Source: Oscillibacter sp. (lineage in GTDB: Bacteria > Bacillota > Clostridia > Oscillospirales > Oscillospiraceae). Taken from it: 7,118 bases of DNA. The stretch spans positions 1 to 7,118 of the forward strand of contig JAFSOM010000475.1 of the NCBI GenBank assembly GCA_017447005.1, given 5' to 3'. Under the pieces are notes generated by a model. It worked only from the letters and a program-made list of their open reading frames with translations. It was not told the origin of the DNA and ran no database searches. Shown here piece by piece: positions 5,404-7,118 of this stretch (positions are counted from its first letter, which is position 1; each line of letters opens with the position of its first letter). The position numbers and the translations under genes are program-made.

Positions 5404-7118
5404 TTATTGCGCGGTTTCCTTCCGGTATTTTCTGACCGCCAAATACCCAAGGCCCAGAACCAGAACCGCCACAACCACGTCCGCCGCCGTCATGATGATT
5501 CGCCACGCGGGCGGAGCGCTGTTCAGGTTCGCCTCGTCGTAGGCGCGGCTGTTTACCACCGTATACAAAATATTGTGGCTTGCGTTGCGCATGGCAAGAA
5601 CGCTGGTAGCGCTGGTCTGGTCGGTGACGTGATTCGTCTCCATGTCGAAGTTTTTCAGCATCATGTCGCTTCCGCCCCGGATGGCCTGGTCGGAATCCAT
5701 ATACCAGAACCAGTGGAAACCGTCCGTGCAGACCAGTCCCCGGAATCCCCACTCGTCGCGCAGAACCGTTTTCAGCAGGGGAGCGCAGGCCCCGGCCCAA
5801 GTATTGCCGATGTAGTTCCACGCGGACATGACCGCCTTGCAGTCCCCCTCTTTCACGCTGATTTCAAAGGGTTTCAGATAGATTTCCCGGATTGCCTGTT
5901 CATTGCTCCATGTGCAGAGCATATAGTTCTGGGAAATCTGCTGGTCGTTCATGGCGAAGTGTTTCATATAGGCGTAGACGCCGTGCTTTTGCGCGCCCCG
6001 GATGGAGGCGGCGGAAATCTTTCCGGCTAAAACGCCGTCCTCGGAGTAATACTCGAAGTTCCGCCCGTCGAACGCGGAGCGGTGGCAGTTCATCGCGGGA
6101 GCGTACCAGCCGGAAGTATCCATTTCGTTCGCCATTGTCCCAATGCTGTCTCCGAATTGTTCCGCCAGTTCCTTGTTGAAGGTAGAGGCGATAATCACCT
6201 CGGAGGGGAAGCCGATAGAGGCGACGCCCGTGAAGTTATTCACGATGTTGGCGGGGCCGTCAAAGTCGAACGTGGTCACTTTGCCGATACGGTTCACGGG
6301 ATAGGTCTGGTAGCCGCCCAGAGCAATCAGATTGTCCATATCCGCGACGGTCATTTCGTCCAGCAGGTCGTCCCACTTGGAATCGTCATAGGCAAGCCCC
6401 CGCAGGTCTTTCAGAACCACGCCGTTAGACGCGCCGGTTACGGGCATTGCGTCCTTCGGATTGTTGAAATCATCCGGGTTGAAATTGTCGGTGTTCAGAA
6501 ACGTGGCCTTGGCCTCGGCGGTCATCTCGTAATCGGAGGGAGCCGCGGTCGCCGTGTCGTAATTGGCGAAACCGTCGGCGCGGGAGAGATATTCCACGAT
6601 TCCCCGCGCAAAGTCGAACACATTGACCGCCGCCTGTACGTCGGAATCGCGTTTGTTGTCCGCGCCGTAGACGGTATCCGCGTCCTCGGTGAAGGATTTG
6701 CTGTCGTAGGCGGTATGGGAGTCCATTCCGGCGGAGAGGACGTATTCGCCCTCTTCCAGTACATAAAAACCGCCGCCCAGATAATCGTAAGAGGCCAGTT
6801 CCTCTTTGTAAATGTGGAAAGGAATTTCTTCACTCTCGCCGGGTTCCAGCAGGGAGGTCTTTTCAAAGTCCACCAGATTCGCGGACGCTTTTTCAATGCC
6901 GCCGTTCGTATAGGGCGGATTGCTGTAAATCTGCACGACTTCTTTGCCGGGGACGGTTCCCGTATTCGTGACGGTGACAGTGAAGTTTACCGCGTTGTCG
7001 GTGACTTCCAAATCGCTCATTTCCTGCGTAAATGTCGTGTAGGACAGGCCGTGTCCGAAAGGATACTGCACGTACTCGTCGTAGTCAATCAGCCCTTCCG
7101 CCGCCGCTGTCTCGTAGA
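5404..7118 (-). CDS. Membrane-anchored glycoside hydrolase family 3 enzyme (beta-glucosidase-like), permuted domain order, N-terminal part outside window
   Basis: Probably releases terminal sugars, for example beta-linked glucose or xylose, at the cell surface. About 570 residues are visible and the frame is open to the right edge; GTG at 7069-7071 is an internal Val, not a start. Numbering from that Val, the order is: end of the alpha/beta sandwich with the YPFGHGLSYT motif (3-12); FN3-like domain (about 20-105, VTVTNTG); a linker region; then the catalytic barrel (about 220-500). The barrel shows GRNFEYYSED (336-345), KHFAMND (370-376), MSAWNYIG and the nucleophile motif GLVCTDG with Asp450 (bases 5722-5724). 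Usual GH3 enzymes have the barrel first, so this is the reversed order known from some rumen Clostridia. The acid/base Glu should lie in the missing N-terminal part. Residues about 524-545 form a hydrophobic helix followed by RKYRK, so the enzyme is anchored with its C-terminus inside the cell. Family is confident, substrate is not. Confidence 0.93.
   Translation of the reverse strand, partial: YETAAAEGLIDYDEYVQYPFGHGLSYTTFTQEMSDLEVTDNAVNFTVTVTNTGTVPGKEVVQIYSNPPYTNGGIEKASANLVDFEKTSLLEPGESEEIPFHIYKEELASYDYLGGGFYVLEEGEYVLSAGMDSHTAYDSKSFTEDADTVYGADNKRDSDVQAAVNVFDFARGIVEYLSRADGFANYDTATAAPSDYEMTAEAKATFLNTDNFNPDDFNNPKDAMPVTGASNGVVLKDLRGLAYDDSKWDDLLDEMTVADMDNLIALGGYQTYPVNRIGKVTTFDFDGPANIVNNFTGVASIGFPSEVIIASTFNKELAEQFGDSIGTMANEMDTSGWYAPAMNCHRSAFDGRNFEYYSEDGVLAGKISAASIRGAQKHGVYAYMKHFAMNDQQISQNYMLCTWSNEQAIREIYLKPFEISVKEGDCKAVMSAWNYIGNTWAGACAPLLKTVLRDEWGFRGLVCTDGFHWFWYMDSDQAIRGGSDMMLKNFDMETNHVTDQTSATSVLAMRNASHNILYTVVNSRAYDEANLNSAPPAWRIIMTAADVVVAVLVLGLGYLAVRKYRKETAQ

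Noticed and set aside
5270..5542. Plus-strand open frame crossing the terminator and the GH3 3' end
   Set aside because: It runs through a strong hairpin terminator and over the end of the GH3 gene, and has no convincing ribosome binding site or family resemblance.

Overview
The window looks like chromosomal DNA from a GC-rich, Gram-positive anaerobe of the Clostridia type, probably from a gut or rumen community. This is an inference from three things: the lipoprotein signal peptides that run into Gly-rich linkers, the strong AGGAG-type ribosome binding sites, and a membrane-anchored family 3 glycoside hydrolase with its domains in a rearranged order. The sequence does not identify a species.

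Left to right, the plus strand carries a sugar ABC importer of the ribose/galactose class (CUT2). First come two similar substrate-binding lipoproteins in tandem. The first is cut by the left window edge (about 2-1081) and the second is complete (1380-2405). Next are a double-NBD ATPase (2494-3996) and a single permease (3989-4978), which overlap by 8 bases. The second binding protein has its own near-consensus promoter (1277-1305). A hairpin plus T-run at 2429-2469 separates it from the ATPase, which probably lets the binding protein be made in excess over the membrane parts. A strong terminator (5000-5043) closes the transporter unit.

Between the two binding-protein genes lies about 300 bp with a perfect 28-bp tandem duplication, a long hairpin, a short palindrome that competes with it, and the promoter. 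Between the permease and the next gene lies about 425 bp without a convincing gene but with several hairpins. One of these is a classic terminator pointing right, with no obvious plus-strand gene feeding it.

The right end (5404-7118, minus strand) is the C-terminal part of a glycoside hydrolase family 3 enzyme, cut by the window edge. What is visible runs from the end of the alpha/beta sandwich, through an FN3-like domain, then the catalytic barrel with its nucleophile Asp, to a C-terminal membrane helix. This is the reverse of the usual GH3 order. A plausible reading is that the surface enzyme releases sugars from a glycoside and the neighbouring importer takes one up, but the genes are convergent, so this link is inferred from proximity only. 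I see no clearly novel system; the most unusual parts are the permuted membrane-bound GH3, the duplicated binding proteins with a coding minisatellite, and the structured intergenic regions.
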